From assembly GCA_900556515.1 (NCBI GenBank), contig USPH01000033.1, positions 1-9,336 of the forward strand: 9,336 bases of DNA. The letters are read 5' to 3'. Of this stretch, positions 8,755-9,336 are shown piece by piece (position 1 is the first letter of the stretch; each line of letters begins with the position of its first letter). The notes beneath the pieces were generated by a model, which was not told the origin of the DNA, searched no databases, and worked only from the letters and a program-made list of their open reading frames with translations. This stretch comes from an uncultured Collinsella sp. Its GTDB lineage: Bacteria > Actinomycetota > Coriobacteriia > Coriobacteriales > Coriobacteriaceae. The position numbers and the translations under genes are program-made.

Positions 8755-9294
8755 ATGGATGCCCGCAAAGAAAAAAGCCGCGCTGCCATCGTTGCAGCGT
8801 TCTCCGAGCTCCTTCGCGAGGAGGATTACGGCAAGATCACCGTCGGCGACATCATCGTGCGCGCTCACGTAGGCCGCGCAACATTCTACGGTCTCTTTAA
8901 GAGCAAAGACAACCTACTGTCCGAACTCGTGAGCGACATCTGCACCCACGCCCTCGACGACGATGGCACACCGCTCGATGATCCGCTCGTACAAGTCGAG
9001 CATATCCTCAACAACCTCTGGGAGCGCCGTCAGGGCGTACGGGCACTGGTAGCCGGCGCCGGTTCACGCGTCTTCGCCGACTGTCTCCGCAAGACCATCA
9101 TGTCACGAGCAGCCGAAACCGTCCCTACCGACCCAAACGGTCCCGCCGGCACCATGGACCGAAGCTTCCTACTGCACCACATAGCCTCAAGCTTCGTAGG
9201 AATGGTCCAATGGTGGGCCTGGCACAACTTCCAAGCCCCAAAAGAGGACGTAGCCAAAGACTACCTATCAGCCATAAAACCCCTCTTCAACTAA
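8755..9294 (+). CDS. TetR/AcrR-family regulator
   Basis: This is a dimeric DNA-binding regulator of 179 residues. The N-terminal TetR domain spans about 5-55: helix 1 KSRAAIVAAFSELLREEDYG, then the helix-turn-helix ITVGDIIVRAHVGRATFYGLFKSKDNLL, where GRATFYGLF is the recognition-helix signature. The C-terminal ligand and dimer domain is divergent and ends with a hydrophobic helix (about 140-160, SFVGMVQWWAWHNF). The ATG lies 2 bases after the larC stop with only a poor Shine-Dalgarno, so translation probably depends on ribosomes finishing larC. The reading frame is open back to 8542, but that upstream part is arginine-rich larC shadow and the TetR domain begins properly at this ATG. It may control the lar operon through the inverted repeat before larB; a ligand cannot be inferred. 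The insert ends 2 bases after the stop. Confidence 0.92.
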   Translation: MDARKEKSRAAIVAAFSELLREEDYGKITVGDIIVRAHVGRATFYGLFKSKDNLLSELVSDICTHALDDDGTPLDDPLVQVEHILNNLWERRQGVRALVAGAGSRVFADCLRKTIMSRAAETVPTDPNGPAGTMDRSFLLHHIASSFVGMVQWWAWHNFQAPKEDVAKDYLSAIKPLFN

Positions 9295-9296
9295 GT

Positions 9297-9336
9297 CTGT
9301 CTCTTATACACATCTCCGAGCCCACGAGACATGCGC
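9297..9336 (-). other. Nextera i7 adapter, non-genomic
   Basis: This is the reverse complement of the adapter at the left end: mosaic end CTGTCTCTTATACACATCT (9297-9315), CCGAGCCCACGAGAC (9316-9330) and six bases ATGCGC of the same i7 index. It matches bases 10-49 in inverted orientation over all 40 bases. Confidence 0.98.

Noticed and set aside
8542..9294. A longer, 250-residue start for the TetR-type protein, or a LarC-TetR fusion by -1 frameshifting.
   Set aside because: The extra 71 residues are arginine-rich and lie within larC. The TetR domain begins just after the ATG at 8755, and I see no convincing slippery sequence with a downstream structure at the larC end.

Overview
The window is a GC-rich bacterial fragment with dense coding, strong AGGAG-type ribosome binding sites and TTA, CTA and TCA codons rare enough that long antisense frames stay open. 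The gene content and protein style suggest a high-GC gut actinobacterium; Coriobacteriia such as Collinsella is my best guess from family resemblance and is not proven here. The two outer ends are not genomic. Bases 1-49 and 9297-9336 are Illumina Nextera (Tn5 tagmentation) adapter sequence carrying the same i7 index, so the real insert is 50-9296.

Layout. (1) 50-2607, minus strand: 5' part of a glycoside hydrolase family 2 beta-galactosidase very like EbgA, with its C-terminus cut off by the adapter. (2) 2608-2983: control region with three near-identical LacI-type operators around a likely ebgA promoter. (3) 2984-4000, plus: a divergent LacI-family regulator, the likely reader of those operators. 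(4) 4001-4245: a convergent gap with a terminator for each flanking gene and a third, unexplained perfect hairpin. (5) 4246-6033, minus: aspS, aspartyl-tRNA synthetase, with a hairpin in its leader. (6) 6290-6925, plus: serB, phosphoserine phosphatase. (7) 7042-9294, plus: a tight larB-larC-tetR set. LarB and LarC make the nickel-pincer nucleotide cofactor; the TetR-type regulator starts 2 bases after the larC stop. A perfect 12-bp inverted repeat overlaps the putative larB promoter.

How the genes work together. ebgA and the LacI-type regulator form a sugar-induced catabolic pair. larB, larC and tetR look like one transcript for cofactor synthesis with its own regulator. aspS and serB are housekeeping genes between them. 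The most unusual gene is larC: it carries a very long histidine-rich insert and stops where the N-terminal domain ends, and no reading frame downstream supplies the usual C-terminal (CTP-binding) domain. I found no tRNA, rRNA, CRISPR array, phage gene or insertion sequence. Nothing here is clearly a wholly new system; the LarC architecture with its coupled regulator is the best lead.
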